From: Rhizobium sp. N324
GTDB lineage: Bacteria; Pseudomonadota; Alphaproteobacteria; Rhizobiales; Rhizobiaceae
Assembly (NCBI RefSeq): GCF_001664485.1
Contig: NZ_CP013630.1
Coordinates: 1,429,001 to 1,493,000 of the forward strand
Reading direction: 5' to 3'
DNA length: 64,000 nucleotides
Numbering within the stretch: the first letter of the stretch is position 1; the number at the start of each line of letters is the position of its first letter. A model generated the notes under the pieces. The model did not search any database. It was not told the DNA's origin and saw only the letters and a list, made by a program, of their open reading frames with translations. Both the position numbers and the translations under genes were made by a program. Below are positions 1-10,246 of the stretch, one piece after another.

Positions 1-2
1 GC

Positions 3-1190
3 CTTGCCGAGGTGATTGCCGCCAGGCCGCATGTCTTCGACGGCATGCTCGATCCCGGCCTGATGGCCGAACTGCCGACCCGCGATTATCTCGGCGAGCG
101 GCTGAAGGGCTCGCTTGCCCAGGCCCGCCACTATGAGGAGGTGCTCGACCGGCTGCGCATCTTTGCCGCCGAGCAGCGCTTCCTGATCGGCATTCGCCTG
201 TTGACCGGCGCGATCAACGGCGACATGGCCGCACGCGCCTTCACCCATCTCGCCGACCTCATCATCACAGCCGCGCTCGATGCCGTGGTGAGCGAGATGC
301 GGGGGGCACATGGCGACTATCCCGGCGGCCGCATCGCCGTCGCCGGCATGGGCAAGCTCGGCAGCTTCGAGCTGACGGCGGGGTCCGACATCGACCTGAT
401 CCTGCTCTATGACTATGACGACGCTGCCGCCGAATCCGATGGGGCAAAACCGCTCGACGCGACGCGTTACTTCACCCGCATTACCCAGAGGCTGATCGCC
501 GCCTTGTCGGCGCCGACCGCCGAAGGTGTGCTTTATGAGGTCGACATGCGGCTGCGCCCCTCCGGCAACAAGGGACCGGTCGCCACCCGCATCAATGCCT
601 TCGGCAAATATCAGCGCGAGGAGGCCTGGACTTGGGAGCACATGGCGCTGAGCCGCGCCCGGCTGATCTCCGGTAATGACAGCCTGATCGCCGAGGCGGA
701 GCATATCGTCCGCGAGGTGCTATCGGCCGACCGCGACATCGCCAAGGTGGCGCATGACGTTGCCGAGATGCGCGAACTGATCGACACGGAAAAGCCGCCG
801 TCGGGCCCATGGGACCTGAAACTGATCCCCGGCGGCGTCATCGATCTCGAATTCATCGCCCAGTATCTGGCGCTGATCGCCCCCACCAAAGGTGTCGGCA
901 TTGCCGTCAACGGACTGAGCACCGGCGAGGCCCTGAAGGCGCTCGGCGACCGGCTGATGGCGGCGGCCGATCTCGACATATGCCTCGAGGCTTTCGGCCT
1001 ATATACCAGCCTGTCGCAGCTGATCCGCCTGTCGATCGACGGCCTCTTCGATCCCGAGGACGCGCCGGCCGGCCTCGTCGAACTTGTCTGCCGCGCCGGC
1101 GACTGCCCGGACATCAGGACGCTGGAAGGCGAGCTGAAACGGCTTTCGAAGGCGGTCAGGAAGATTTTCCTGAAGATTGTGAAGGCCTGA
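3..1190 (+). CDS. glnE: GlnE, glutamine synthetase adenylyltransferase/deadenylase (3' part)
   Basis: C-terminal part of the bifunctional enzyme that adenylylates glutamine synthetase and removes the AMP again, so tuning nitrogen assimilation. The frame is already open at base 3, so the gene starts outside the window. About 395 residues of a family near 950-1000 are present. The second nucleotidyltransferase domain shows GMGKLGS followed by AGSDIDLILLYDYD (about residues 115-135 of the fragment), the G-S...D-x-D metal site. EVDMRLRPSG and DLKLIPGGVIDLEFI follow, also typical of GlnE, and the C-terminal helical region is complete. The stop lies 24 bases from the end of the convergent sensor kinase gene. 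Confidence 0.95.
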   Translation, partial: LAEVIAARPHVFDGMLDPGLMAELPTRDYLGERLKGSLAQARHYEEVLDRLRIFAAEQRFLIGIRLLTGAINGDMAARAFTHLADLIITAALDAVVSEMRGAHGDYPGGRIAVAGMGKLGSFELTAGSDIDLILLYDYDDAAAESDGAKPLDATRYFTRITQRLIAALSAPTAEGVLYEVDMRLRPSGNKGPVATRINAFGKYQREEAWTWEHMALSRARLISGNDSLIAEAEHIVREVLSADRDIAKVAHDVAEMRELIDTEKPPSGPWDLKLIPGGVIDLEFIAQYLALIAPTKGVGIAVNGLSTGEALKALGDRLMAAADLDICLEAFGLYTSLSQLIRLSIDGLFDPEDAPAGLVELVCRAGDCPDIRTLEGELKRLSKAVRKIFLKIVKA

Positions 1191-1213
1191 GGCGGGATGA
1201 ACGGTGTCGTGTC

Positions 1214-3523
1214 TTAGAAATCGTCCGGAATGCGCAGCGAGATCACCGTGCCGACAGCTTCGCGGGAGCGGATTTTCATGCGGCCGCCATGCAGCGCGGT
1301 CAGCGAGCGGGAGATTGCCAGCCCGAGGCCGGAGCCGCCCTTGCTCTTGGCATATTGGCTCTGCACCTGTTCGAAGGGCTGGCCGATCTTCGACAGCGCC
1401 GAGCGGGGAATGCCGATGCCGGTGTCGGCGATGGTGACGAGGACGGCGCCGTCGATGCGGCGTGTGCGCACCGCGATGCGGCCGCCATTGTCGGTGAACT
1501 TCACGGCATTGGAGAGAAGGTTGAGAAGCACCTGTTTCATCGCCCGGCGGTCGGCGGTCAGCGTCAGGCCGGATGAGATGCGCTGATCGATGACGATATT
1601 CTTCTCGGCGGCCGGAATGGCGGTGAAGCGCAGGCTTTCCTCGATCAGCGGCACGAGATCGATGCGCTCGCAATGCAGCCTGAGATGGCCGGCCTCGATC
1701 TTCGACATATCGAGAATGTCGTTGATGACGTTGAGCAGATGTTTGCCGCTGTCATGGATATCGCGGGCATATTCGTCGTATTTCAGCGAGCCGAGCGGTC
1801 CGAACATCTGGTTCTGCAGGATTTCGGAGAAGCCGAGGATGGCGTTCAGCGGCGTGCGCAGTTCGTGCGACATGTTGGCGAGGAATTCCGATTTCGCCTT
1901 GTTGGCGGCCTCGGCGCGTTCCTTCTCCGCCTGGTAGTTGGCATTCGCCGTCGAAAGCTCGGATTTCTGGCTCTCCAGCGTCTGGCGCGAGGCCGAGAGA
2001 TCGCCGATCGTCGCCATCAGCCGGCGTTCGGATTCGCGCAGCCGCTCCTGGTGGCGTTTCATCAGGGTGATGTCAGTTCCGACCGAAACCCTGCCGCCGT
2101 CGCGGGTGCGACGCTCGTTGATCTGCAGCCAGCGCTCGTCGGCAAGCTGCACCTCGGTCGTGCGCGAATAGCCGGGGCCGTCGGCATCGGCGATCCGCCG
2201 CTCGATGACCGGGCGGGCAGCGGCGGCATTGACGATCGAGCGCTCGGTGCCGGGCACGAGTACGCTGTCCGGCAGGCCGTAAGCCTGCTGGAAATGCGTG
2301 TTGCACATCACCAGCCGATCGTTCTTGTCCCAGAGCACAAAAGCCTCGGAGGTGCATTCGATGGCATCTGCCAGGCGTTGATCGGCTTCCGCGTAACGCT
2401 GGGCGAGCCGATGCTGTTCGGTCACGTCCATGGCGATGCCGATCAGGTGCACGCGGCCGGAATTGCTGCGGATCACCTGGGCGCGGGCGCGCATCCAGAC
2501 ATAGTGGCCGCCGGCATGGCGCATGCGGAAGATCTGATCCACCTGGCCGGAATGGCCCTTGGCGATGGCGCGGGCGATCTCGTAGAGCCCGCCGTCATCG
2601 GGATGCATCAGCCGTGCGGCTTCGCCGAAGCCCATCGTCTTGTCGGAGCCCGGCAGGCCGAGCATGTCGTACATCGAGCGCGACCAGAAGAATTCGCGGT
2701 TCTCGAAATCGAAATCCCACAGGCCGCAGCGGCCGCGCGACAGCGCCGTCTCGACGCGCAGATTCGATTCCAGGAAGATGTCGTCGGCGTCGCGGGCGCG
2801 CTTCACCTGCGTGTAATAGGCATAGAGGATGACCAGCAGGATCGAGGAGATGCCGGCAAACAACGTGACGTTGAGGGCCAGCTGTTCGCGCCAGAGCCGG
2901 CTGATCTCCTCGAGCGAGGTGGCGGCGATGATATAGCCGCCGGCATTGCCCATCAGCGTGATCTCGGCGTAGTGCGGCACGCCGCCGATCGTCGTTTCGA
3001 TGACGCCGGCGCGATCGCCGAAACGGCGGATCGCCGAGACCTCGGGAAAGAAATCGCCGACATTGCTGCCGACATGCGAAAGCCCGGCGGTCGTCGCGGC
3101 AAAGACCTTGCCGCTCGCCTGCACGAGCAGCACGAAGGCGCCGCTGTCGAGCCGGTCCTGCGGCAAGAACCTGGCGAGCCGGGCCTGCGCTTCTGCGATA
3201 TCGCCGCTCTCGAAAATGTCGGATGTATCGGCAAACACCGCGGAGGCGGTCGCGGCCGAAAGCGCCGTGGCATGGCGGGCAGAGGCTTCCAGGCGGGAGT
3301 ATTCGCTGACCATGCCGAAGAAATGCGAGGCGGCGACGACAACGAGGAAGGCGACGATCAGCGCCGGAATGGCGCGCTTCAGGAGCAGTTCGGCCTTCGG
3401 CAGATGACGCAGAAGCGGTTCCGATGTCGCATGGCCGGAAAGGCTGTCTCGCCAGGCTTTCAGCCCGTCAAAATCGACACGCAGCCGTCCTCCGGCCACG
3501 GTTGCCCGCCGCACGTCCATCAT
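1214..3523 (-). CDS. Membrane PAS-domain sensor histidine kinase
   Basis: 769-residue two-component sensor kinase. One transmembrane helix lies at about residues 51-69 and a second near 217-236, enclosing a periplasmic sensing segment of about 145 residues with no obvious known fold. Two PAS domains follow: a PAS_3-like one (about 255-370, ending DVTEQHRL) and a second (about 385-500). The HisKA helix has the phosphoacceptor His in NMSHELRTPLNAIL (near residue 551). The HATPase domain has an N box (LLNLLSNAVKF) and a G1 box (ADTGIGIP). There is no receiver domain and no response regulator gene beside it, so the partner is encoded elsewhere. It is convergent with glnE. The ligand is unknown. 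Confidence 0.88.
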   Translation of the reverse strand: MMDVRRATVAGGRLRVDFDGLKAWRDSLSGHATSEPLLRHLPKAELLLKRAIPALIVAFLVVVAASHFFGMVSEYSRLEASARHATALSAATASAVFADTSDIFESGDIAEAQARLARFLPQDRLDSGAFVLLVQASGKVFAATTAGLSHVGSNVGDFFPEVSAIRRFGDRAGVIETTIGGVPHYAEITLMGNAGGYIIAATSLEEISRLWREQLALNVTLFAGISSILLVILYAYYTQVKRARDADDIFLESNLRVETALSRGRCGLWDFDFENREFFWSRSMYDMLGLPGSDKTMGFGEAARLMHPDDGGLYEIARAIAKGHSGQVDQIFRMRHAGGHYVWMRARAQVIRSNSGRVHLIGIAMDVTEQHRLAQRYAEADQRLADAIECTSEAFVLWDKNDRLVMCNTHFQQAYGLPDSVLVPGTERSIVNAAAARPVIERRIADADGPGYSRTTEVQLADERWLQINERRTRDGGRVSVGTDITLMKRHQERLRESERRLMATIGDLSASRQTLESQKSELSTANANYQAEKERAEAANKAKSEFLANMSHELRTPLNAILGFSEILQNQMFGPLGSLKYDEYARDIHDSGKHLLNVINDILDMSKIEAGHLRLHCERIDLVPLIEESLRFTAIPAAEKNIVIDQRISSGLTLTADRRAMKQVLLNLLSNAVKFTDNGGRIAVRTRRIDGAVLVTIADTGIGIPRSALSKIGQPFEQVQSQYAKSKGGSGLGLAISRSLTALHGGRMKIRSREAVGTVISLRIPDDF

Positions 3524-3714
3524 CTTTTCGCCTTGTCCCTCGTGTGATTCGCGCGCCGCTCGCTCGAACCTGACCTAGAGAATCATGGGTGATTCGCCTT
3601 GTCCAGAGGCAAAGGTAAAAATCCGTTAACTATTTATAATTTCGTGTTTTTCGGGCGATTCGATTTGCTCGGCAACCGGCCGCCGAATTTTTCGCGGCGG
3701 CCAGTCGAAGCTAA

Positions 3715-6363
3715 TTACCCTTTAAGCGTGCGCTCGACGATATCGCGCACGTCGGTGGAAAGAGAGCCAGCCTGCTCGATCTCGATCAGCGCGGCGCGGG
3801 CGTGATCGGCGCGCGCCGGTTCCAGCGAGCGCCAGGAGCGCATCGAGGTGAGAATGCGGGCGGCAAGCTGCGGGTTGCGCTCGTCGATATCGAGAATCTG
3901 ACCGGCGAGGAAACGATAGCCTTCGCCGTCGGCGCGGCCGAAGCCGGTCGGATTGGCAAAGGCGAAGGTGCCGACCAGCGACCGCATCCGGTTCGGATTG
4001 GTTCGCTTGAACAGCGGATCATTCATCAGCGCGCGGACCCGATCCAGGGTTTTCGCGCCGGGAATGCCGGCCTGGATCGCAAACCATTTGTCGATGACCA
4101 GCGCATTCTCGGCAAAGCGCTCGCGGAAGCTCGCCAGCGCCTCGGCCGTCTCCGCGCTGTCGGGGAAACGATGGGCGAGGAGCGTCAGCGCATGGCTGCG
4201 ATCGGTCATGTTGTTGGCCGCATCGAAGGCGGCCCTAGCGCGGGCCGGCGTCGGCTCGGCATAGGAAAGATAGGTCAGCGCCGTATTGCGCAGCGCCCTG
4301 AGGCCGGCGCTTTTGGCGTCCGGGCTGAAATCGCCCGATGTCGTCGTCGCGGCGTAGAGGCCGGCAAAAACATCCTTCCCGGCATCGGCGATCTGCTTGA
4401 GAATCGCCTGCCGGCCGGCATGGATGGCATCGGGATCGTTGTTGCCGCCGAGTTCGCGGGCGATGTCGGATTCGCTCGGCAGCGCCAGCGCCTGAGCGCG
4501 GAAGGCGGGCTCGAGGCTGTCGTCGGCGGCCGCCGCGATCAGCGTCTCGACGAAGGTCGCCTCGCAGACGACCGGCTTGCCCTCGCGGGCGTCGCGCGCT
4601 GCCTTGAGGAGGTTCGGCAGCGCCAGATCGGTCAGGGCCTGCCAGCGGGCGAAGTGATCGGTCTCATGGCGGGCGAGGTGGGCGAGATCGGCCGGGCTCT
4701 GATCGAAATGCAGGTTGATCGGCGCCGAGAAGCTGCGGTTGATCGAAACGACCGGCCGCGAGCCGATGCCGTGGAACACCGCCGTCTGCGTGCGACCGGT
4801 GAGATGCAGCACCTCGCCGGCATATTCGGCGCCCTCGACCGAAGTCGGCTCGATCTTGCCGCCGTTTTCGCCGAAGAGCGCCAGGCTGAGCGGAATATGC
4901 ATCGGCTCCTTGCTCGGCTGGCCGGGGGTGGCCGGGATCATCTGTTCGAGCGACAGGGTGAAGGTGGCCGCCGCAGCATCATAGCTGCCCGATGCGGTGA
5001 CGAGCGGCGTGCCGGCCTGATGGTACCAGAGCGAGAATTGCGTGAGGTCGCGCCCGCTCGCATCCTCGAAGCATTTGACGAAATCCTCGATCGTCACGGC
5101 CTGGCCGTCATGGCGCTCGAAATAGAGGTCCATGCCCTGCTTGAAGCCGTCCTTGCCGAGCAGGGTCGCGATCATGCGGGTGACTTCGCTGCCCTTTTCG
5201 TAGACCGTCGTCGTGTAGAAATTGTTGATCTCGCGATATGTCGTGGGCCGCACCGGATGAGCGAGCGGACCGCCATCTTCCGGGAACTGCTCCGATTTCA
5301 GATGGCGCACCTCGGCGATGCGCTTGACCGGGCGCGAGCGCTGGTCGGACGAGAACTCGTGGTCGCGATAGACCGTCAGGCCTTCCTTGAGGCAGAGCTG
5401 GAACCAGTCGCGGCAGGTGATGCGGTTGCCGGTCCAGTTGTGGAAATATTCATGCGCAATGATGGTTTCGATATTGGCGTAGTCGGCGTCGGTCGCCAGT
5501 TCCGGATCGGCAAGGACGTATTTGTCATTGAAGACGTTGAGGCCCTTGTTCTCCATCGCGCCCATGTTGAAGTCGGAGACGGCGACGATCATGAAGATGT
5601 CGAGATCGTATTCGCGCCCGAACCTCTCTTCGTCCCACTTCATCGAGCGTTTCAGCGCGTCCATGGCATAGGCGGCGCGCGGCTCCTTGCCGTGCTCGAC
5701 ATAGATCTTCAGCACCACCTCGCGGCCGGACATGGTGGTGAATGTGTCTTCGACGACGCCGAGATCGCCGGCGACCAGCGCGAAGAGATAGCTCGGTTTC
5801 GGATGCGGGTCGAACCAGGCGGCGAAATGCTTGCCGGGGCCGTAGCCGGCGCCGCCGAGGAAGTTGCCGTTCGACAGGAGCAGCGGATTGGCCTCCTTGT
5901 CGGCGATGATGTTGACCGTGAACGGCGCAAGCACGTCGGGCCGGTCGGGGAAATAGGTGATGCGGCGGAAGCCCTCCGCCTCGCATTGCGTGCAGTAGAT
6001 GCCGCCGGTGCGGTAAAGGCCCATCAGCTGGGTATTGGCCTCGGGATTGATCACCGTGGTGATCGTCAGCTCGAAGGGCGCGCTCTCAGGCAGATCGCGC
6101 ACCGTCAGGCTTTCCGCTGTTGCCTCATAACGCGAAGGGTCGAGCTCCACCTGGTCGAACAGCAGCCCCGACAGCGTCAGTTCGTCGCCGTCGAGCACGA
6201 TCGGCGCTGCCGGATCGGCGCCGGGGCGGCGATGAAAGATCAGCCGTGCCTCGACCTTTGTTTCCGTCGGGTCGAGTTCGAAGGTCAGGTCCACGCGTTC
6301 CAGCACGAAGTCGGTGGGACGGTAATCTGCCAGATGAATGACCTGGCCGGTATCTGTTCGCAT
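3715..6363 (-). CDS. pepN: Aminopeptidase N (M1 family)
   Basis: Zinc aminopeptidase of 882 residues, the usual length for the bacterial PepN branch. It removes N-terminal residues from cytoplasmic peptides during protein turnover. The exopeptidase motif GAMENKGLN is near residue 265. The zinc site HEYFHNWTGNR is near 302-312, with the third ligand Glu in LKEGLTV about 20 residues later. The C-terminal half is the helical DUF3458-type domain of the family. No signal peptide is visible. It stands alone, 191 bases from the upstream end of the sensor kinase gene and followed by no partner. Confidence 0.95.
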   Translation of the reverse strand: MRTDTGQVIHLADYRPTDFVLERVDLTFELDPTETKVEARLIFHRRPGADPAAPIVLDGDELTLSGLLFDQVELDPSRYEATAESLTVRDLPESAPFELTITTVINPEANTQLMGLYRTGGIYCTQCEAEGFRRITYFPDRPDVLAPFTVNIIADKEANPLLLSNGNFLGGAGYGPGKHFAAWFDPHPKPSYLFALVAGDLGVVEDTFTTMSGREVVLKIYVEHGKEPRAAYAMDALKRSMKWDEERFGREYDLDIFMIVAVSDFNMGAMENKGLNVFNDKYVLADPELATDADYANIETIIAHEYFHNWTGNRITCRDWFQLCLKEGLTVYRDHEFSSDQRSRPVKRIAEVRHLKSEQFPEDGGPLAHPVRPTTYREINNFYTTTVYEKGSEVTRMIATLLGKDGFKQGMDLYFERHDGQAVTIEDFVKCFEDASGRDLTQFSLWYHQAGTPLVTASGSYDAAAATFTLSLEQMIPATPGQPSKEPMHIPLSLALFGENGGKIEPTSVEGAEYAGEVLHLTGRTQTAVFHGIGSRPVVSINRSFSAPINLHFDQSPADLAHLARHETDHFARWQALTDLALPNLLKAARDAREGKPVVCEATFVETLIAAAADDSLEPAFRAQALALPSESDIARELGGNNDPDAIHAGRQAILKQIADAGKDVFAGLYAATTTSGDFSPDAKSAGLRALRNTALTYLSYAEPTPARARAAFDAANNMTDRSHALTLLAHRFPDSAETAEALASFRERFAENALVIDKWFAIQAGIPGAKTLDRVRALMNDPLFKRTNPNRMRSLVGTFAFANPTGFGRADGEGYRFLAGQILDIDERNPQLAARILTSMRSWRSLEPARADHARAALIEIEQAGSLSTDVRDIVERTLKG

Positions 6364-6551
6364 GGTGTTTCCTGAAGACCGTTATTTGACAACCGCGGAA
6401 TACAGAGGCGGGCGCACTCTGCCATAAATTTGCCGGGCATGATTACATTAAAGTCTGAACTAAAGTTAAAGCAAATTGCCCGCGAACACCAAGTTCACGG
6501 GCAAAATATCCTGTTTGGAGCGGATAAGCGCGGCCGCTGCGGAGCGCGGCA

Positions 6552-7661
6552 CTATTTCAGATTGAGCGCCGCCTTGATCGTCGCGTCATTTTCCGTCTGC
6601 TGCACGACGACGCCGTACCACCCGAGCCCGTCATAATCCTCGTAGCCGAGCGTGCGCGCGAAGGCGACGAGCGAGCCGTTATTGTCGTAGTAGCTGCCCT
6701 TTGCCCGGCCGGAAGGGTTGGCGAGGGCGAAGTGCGAAAACAGCAGAGCGGGATTGGTGGTGGCGATCACCCGGCTCTTGCCGTCGAGCAGCATGACCGT
6801 TGTTTTCTCCGCCAGCTGCGGCGGCAGGTTCGCCTCTTTTTCGACGATCGCCTGGCCCTGGTTCTGCCAGTCGAAATAGACGCCGAGCGTGCCGATCAGC
6901 CGTCCGCTGAGCTTGCCCTCTTCGCGGATGCCGGTGGCATAGACGAGCGCATGCCTGTTGTCGTGGAGCGGGCTCGCCTTGACCTCGTCGACAATATAGG
7001 CGTCGCCGGAGGCGCAGGCCGATGCCGCGCGGAACCACGGATCGCCGGCAAGGCTTGTCCCGGCGAGCTTGCGCTGGAACTTGGGATTGGCGGATGCGAT
7101 CACCTTGCCCGAGAGATCGGTCATGACGAGATCGAGATAGACGGTGTAGAAGCGGTTGATGGCGCCGAGACGCTCCGCTGCAAAGGCGACGGTTTCCCGA
7201 TCCGGATTCTCAAGCGCCTGCCAGAGTGCCGGGTCCGTCGCCCACCAGCGCACATCGGCGGTGCGCTCGAAAAGATTGCGGACGATGAGCTGCACCAGCG
7301 TCTGCGCCAAATCGGTGAGGCGAACGCCTTCCATCTCCTCGACCAGGCTATCCGCCATGGCGCGGCTGAGGCCGATGCGGCCGAGCACGTTGCTTTCGAA
7401 CCTGCCGGTGATGTCGGTTGCGATCTGTGCCAGCCGCTGCACCTCATTGGCAACGACCGCAAAGCCCTTTCCGGTCTCGCCGGCTCTTGCCGCTTCGATC
7501 AGCGCATTGATGGCGAGCAGCTTGATCTGCTTGACGATATTGGTGTTATCGGCGCTGAAGCGCTCGAGGTCGGTGCTGATGCCGTCGGTGACGACGCGCA
7601 TCGAGCGCGGTGTCGCATTCTGCGACTGGGCAATGGTTTCGGCGCTAAGCGGCTTCATCAA
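6552..7661 (-). CDS. Soluble MCP-like protein with C-terminal Cache-like domain
   Basis: 369 residues. The N-terminal ~100 residues carry the conserved hairpin tip of methyl-accepting chemotaxis proteins ([20 protein letters not shown], then [12 protein letters not shown]). The rest reads like a Cache sensor: a helical segment, then [26 protein letters not shown], and a second lobe with [13 protein letters not shown]. No transmembrane helix or signal peptide is evident, so the protein should be cytoplasmic. Ordinary receptors put Cache outside the membrane and ahead of the signalling hairpin; here the order is reversed and the hairpin is short. It may be a soluble chemotaxis or kinase-coupling sensor. 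Ligand unknown. Confidence 0.75.
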   Translation of the reverse strand: MMKPLSAETIAQSQNATPRSMRVVTDGISTDLERFSADNTNIVKQIKLLAINALIEAARAGETGKGFAVVANEVQRLAQIATDITGRFESNVLGRIGLSRAMADSLVEEMEGVRLTDLAQTLVQLIVRNLFERTADVRWWATDPALWQALENPDRETVAFAAERLGAINRFYTVYLDLVMTDLSGKVIASANPKFQRKLAGTSLAGDPWFRAASACASGDAYIVDEVKASPLHDNRHALVYATGIREEGKLSGRLIGTLGVYFDWQNQGQAIVEKEANLPPQLAEKTTVMLLDGKSRVIATTNPALLFSHFALANPSGRAKGSYYDNNGSLVAFARTLGYEDYDGLGWYGVVVQQTENDATIKAALNLK

Positions 7662-7997
7662 ATGATCCTGGAAGGGGCGGGCAATCGTTTGCAGGGCGAA
7701 AAATTTCGAGATCTGTAAAAACGATGCGTGCCTATGGTTTTCAATTGGTTAACGCCGACCGGTCAGAGGTGAACATTTCGGGGTGAAATCGCTGAAGAGA
7801 GGAAAAAATCGATGCTTGGGTGGCATTGCCGCTCCGTCCAGCCAGCGGTCGACGGTGATTTTGCGATTCTGCCGCGCTGCTTGCGATTTTTTCGCCAATC
7901 CGGATTTTCTTCGCTACGATGGGGAACGTCATCCTTTGCGTTCCCGAGTCGAACGCGTCTTCCCGTTCCCGTTAAGTCGGTACCAAGAGCCAGGATC

Positions 7998-8936
7998 ATG
8001 CACGCGGTTCTCAAAAACCCGATGAGAGGCATTGCGCTGAAGGTCTCGTCGGTCGTGGTCTTCCTGGCCATGCAGACCTTCATCAAGCTGGCCGGTTCGG
8101 ACATCCCGCCGGGTCAAGTGACCTTCTGCAGGTCCTTCTTCGCGCTCTTCCCGATCATGGCCTATCTCGCCTATATCGGGCAGCTGCGCGCCGCCTTCTA
8201 CACCGCCAATCCGGTCGGCCATCTGAAGCGCGGCACGATCGGCATCATGTCGATGGCGTTCGGTTTCTACGGCCTGCTGCATCTCCCCCTGCCGGAGGCG
8301 ATTGCGCTCGGCTATGCGCTGCCGCTCGTCGCCGTTATCTTCGCCGCGGTTTTTCTCGGCGAGACCGTGCGCATCTATCGCTGGAGCGCCGTCCTGGTCG
8401 GCATCGTCGGCGTCGCCATCGTCTCCTGGCCGAAACTCACGCTGTTCCGCAATGGCGGCATGGAAGCCGAACAGGCCGTCGGCGCGCTCGCAGTGCTGCT
8501 ATCGGCCGTTCTCGGCGGCATGGCGATGATCCAGGTGCGCCGTCTCGTCGAGGAGGAGAAGACGGCGACGATCGTGCTCTATTTCTCGCTCACCGCTTCG
8601 GTCTTCTCGCTGGCCTCCCTGCCGTTCGGCTGGCTCGCCCTCGCATGGCCGTCGGCGCTCTATCTGATCGCGGCCGGCTTTTGCGGCGGCGTTGCGCAGA
8701 TCCTGCTGACGGAAAGCTACCGCCATGCCGACGTCTCCACCATCGCACCGTTCGAATATACCTCGATCCTGCTCGGCGGCATCGTCGCCTATTTCGTCTT
8801 CGGCGACGTGCCGAGCGTGACCATGCTGATCGGCACCCTCATCGTCATCTCCGCCGGCATCTTCATCATCTATCGCGAACATCAGCTTGGTATCGAGCAG
8901 CGGGAGGCGCGCAAAGCCACGACGCCGCCGGCCTGA
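7998..8936 (+). CDS. DMT/EamA-family transporter
   Basis: 312-residue inner-membrane protein of the drug/metabolite superfamily, with ten hydrophobic segments in two EamA repeats; the first repeat has the typical LPLPEAIALGYALPL segment. These proteins usually export amino acids, nucleosides or small toxic metabolites; the substrate cannot be read here. The ATG at 7998 is chosen because the frame upstream is Arg/Ser-rich and non-membrane, and because MHAVLKNPMRGIALKV starts right before the first helix, behind a purine-rich AGAGCCAGG. Monocistronic as far as visible. Confidence 0.85.
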   Translation: MHAVLKNPMRGIALKVSSVVVFLAMQTFIKLAGSDIPPGQVTFCRSFFALFPIMAYLAYIGQLRAAFYTANPVGHLKRGTIGIMSMAFGFYGLLHLPLPEAIALGYALPLVAVIFAAVFLGETVRIYRWSAVLVGIVGVAIVSWPKLTLFRNGGMEAEQAVGALAVLLSAVLGGMAMIQVRRLVEEEKTATIVLYFSLTASVFSLASLPFGWLALAWPSALYLIAAGFCGGVAQILLTESYRHADVSTIAPFEYTSILLGGIVAYFVFGDVPSVTMLIGTLIVISAGIFIIYREHQLGIEQREARKATTPPA

Positions 8937-9180
8937 CCCCGGCAAGCCGCTGATATGAAAGGCTTTAATGCGAGGATTGCCGCGATTGGAAAATTGCTCG
9001 CAAAGAGCGAAAAGAATGGTGAATTCTTGGGATACCGCTCTCTCACGGAATATGTTTGTTGAAGATGAGCGAGTATCATTTATTCGAAGCTGTGCATGTC
9101 TGAATGGCCGCTGATGCCGGAAGAGCGCTCGGTGTCGTTGCTCCGATCGCCGGCCGGTGAGGGAGGTGGAGAAAAGCGTA

Positions 9181-10053
9181 ATGGCATTCACGGCGGAGCA
9201 ATTGGCGGCGAACTGCTCCTTTCTGCTTAGCATCCGCTTTTTAGCTGGGCAGATGCGCGGCGTGTTCGATGCCGGTCCGCGCCTGGCGCGATTGCTTGCC
9301 TCGCATCAGCGCTGGCTTCTGACCCAGACTGCCTATGCCCTCAACCTGGAATATGATCCGCGCGACCCGACCTCGGGTTTCACCGCCGTCCGGCTGACCG
9401 GGCGCATCACTGCGCATAAGGTGGCGAGCCGCAACACCGTGCTCGCCTTCATCGAAGAACTCTATACTTACCGTTTCATCGTTCACACACCCGGCGACGA
9501 GCGGCGGCGGCCGCGTCATTTCGAGCCGGCCGACGTCAGCCATCAGGCGATGTTTGCCTGGATTCATTCCAATCTCGGCGCGCTTGATCTGCTTGACGGC
9601 GGTCAAAGGGCGGCGTTTTTTCAGGCAAACCCATCCATGATGCGGCTCGTTCAGCCGCGCATTGCCCGCCATTGCCTTGAGGATGCCGCCTGGCGCGAAC
9701 CGCCGGAACAGGTGGCGATGTTCCTCTGGACGGAAGCCGGTGGCCTCGTCGTCGACAACTTCATCGCCCGCATGGATATAGAAAGCAGCGAACCGGATCG
9801 GTTTTCCGTCGGCCGGGTCGAAACCCGCGCGCTCGCTGCCGATTTCATGATGTCGCGCACCCATCTGCAGCGGCTGTTGGCAAAGGCGGCGCAGCGCGGC
9901 TGCGTCGGCTGGGACGACGAACCACGCAAGGCGAATCTTTGGATATCGCGGGATTTCGTCGAGCAATATTGTGCCTGGCAGGCGGTCAAGTTCGCCTATG
10001 TCGACGAAGCCTTCGAATGGGCGAAAGCCCGGTTCGAGGCAATGGCCGTCTGA
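9181..10053 (+). CDS. Hypothetical protein, possible DNA-binding
   Basis: 290 residues, not recognised with certainty. The start at 9181 is preferred over an in-frame GTG at 9157 because GGGAGGTGGAG (9161-9171) sits at the right distance. The N-terminus resembles nothing certain. A helix-rich segment near residues 215-245 (AADFMMSRTHLQRLLAKAAQ) looks like a helix-turn-helix, so a regulatory role is possible. No signal peptide or membrane helix. Codon use matches its neighbours. Probably a rhizobial family of unknown function. Confidence 0.6.
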   Translation: MAFTAEQLAANCSFLLSIRFLAGQMRGVFDAGPRLARLLASHQRWLLTQTAYALNLEYDPRDPTSGFTAVRLTGRITAHKVASRNTVLAFIEELYTYRFIVHTPGDERRRPRHFEPADVSHQAMFAWIHSNLGALDLLDGGQRAAFFQANPSMMRLVQPRIARHCLEDAAWREPPEQVAMFLWTEAGGLVVDNFIARMDIESSEPDRFSVGRVETRALAADFMMSRTHLQRLLAKAAQRGCVGWDDEPRKANLWISRDFVEQYCAWQAVKFAYVDEAFEWAKARFEAMAV

Positions 10054-10209
10054 TCAGAGAACGATTGCCGCAGCGCTTTCCCGGCGTGAGAGGCGATCGT
10101 CGCCCGGCTTGAGCGAAAGCTCGCGCTCATATTCCCGCGCGGCTGAGACTGCGACGCGGATATGTTCGAAGGTCTTGATGTTGCGCAGAAGCGATATCAG
10201 GATCGTCAT
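10054..10209 (-). CDS. Small hypothetical protein (51 aa)
   Basis: Reading the minus strand from ATG at 10209 gives 51 residues starting MTILISLLRNIKTFEHIRVA and ending at TGA on 10054, two bases into the opposite gene's stop. A purine-rich AAGAG lies 5' of the start. The N-terminal half is amphipathic or hydrophobic; the C-terminal half is charged (REYERELSLKPGDD). It lies 37 bases downstream of another small minus-strand ORF, suggesting a two-gene unit. No known domain. Confidence 0.45.
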   Translation of the reverse strand: MTILISLLRNIKTFEHIRVAVSAAREYERELSLKPGDDRLSRRESAAAIVL

Positions 10210-10246
10210 CTTGTCACTCTTAAAAGGCAGGCGAAGCGCCTGCCGC

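Noticed and set aside
1673..3547. Long plus-strand open frame opposite the sensor kinase
   Set aside because: Mirror frame of a high-GC gene; composition Ala/Arg/Gly/His-rich with no domains, while the minus strand encodes a clear PAS kinase.
3802..6375. 857-codon plus-strand open frame opposite pepN
   Set aside because: Antisense shadow of an M1 peptidase with all catalytic motifs on the minus strand; the shadow has no recognisable motif.
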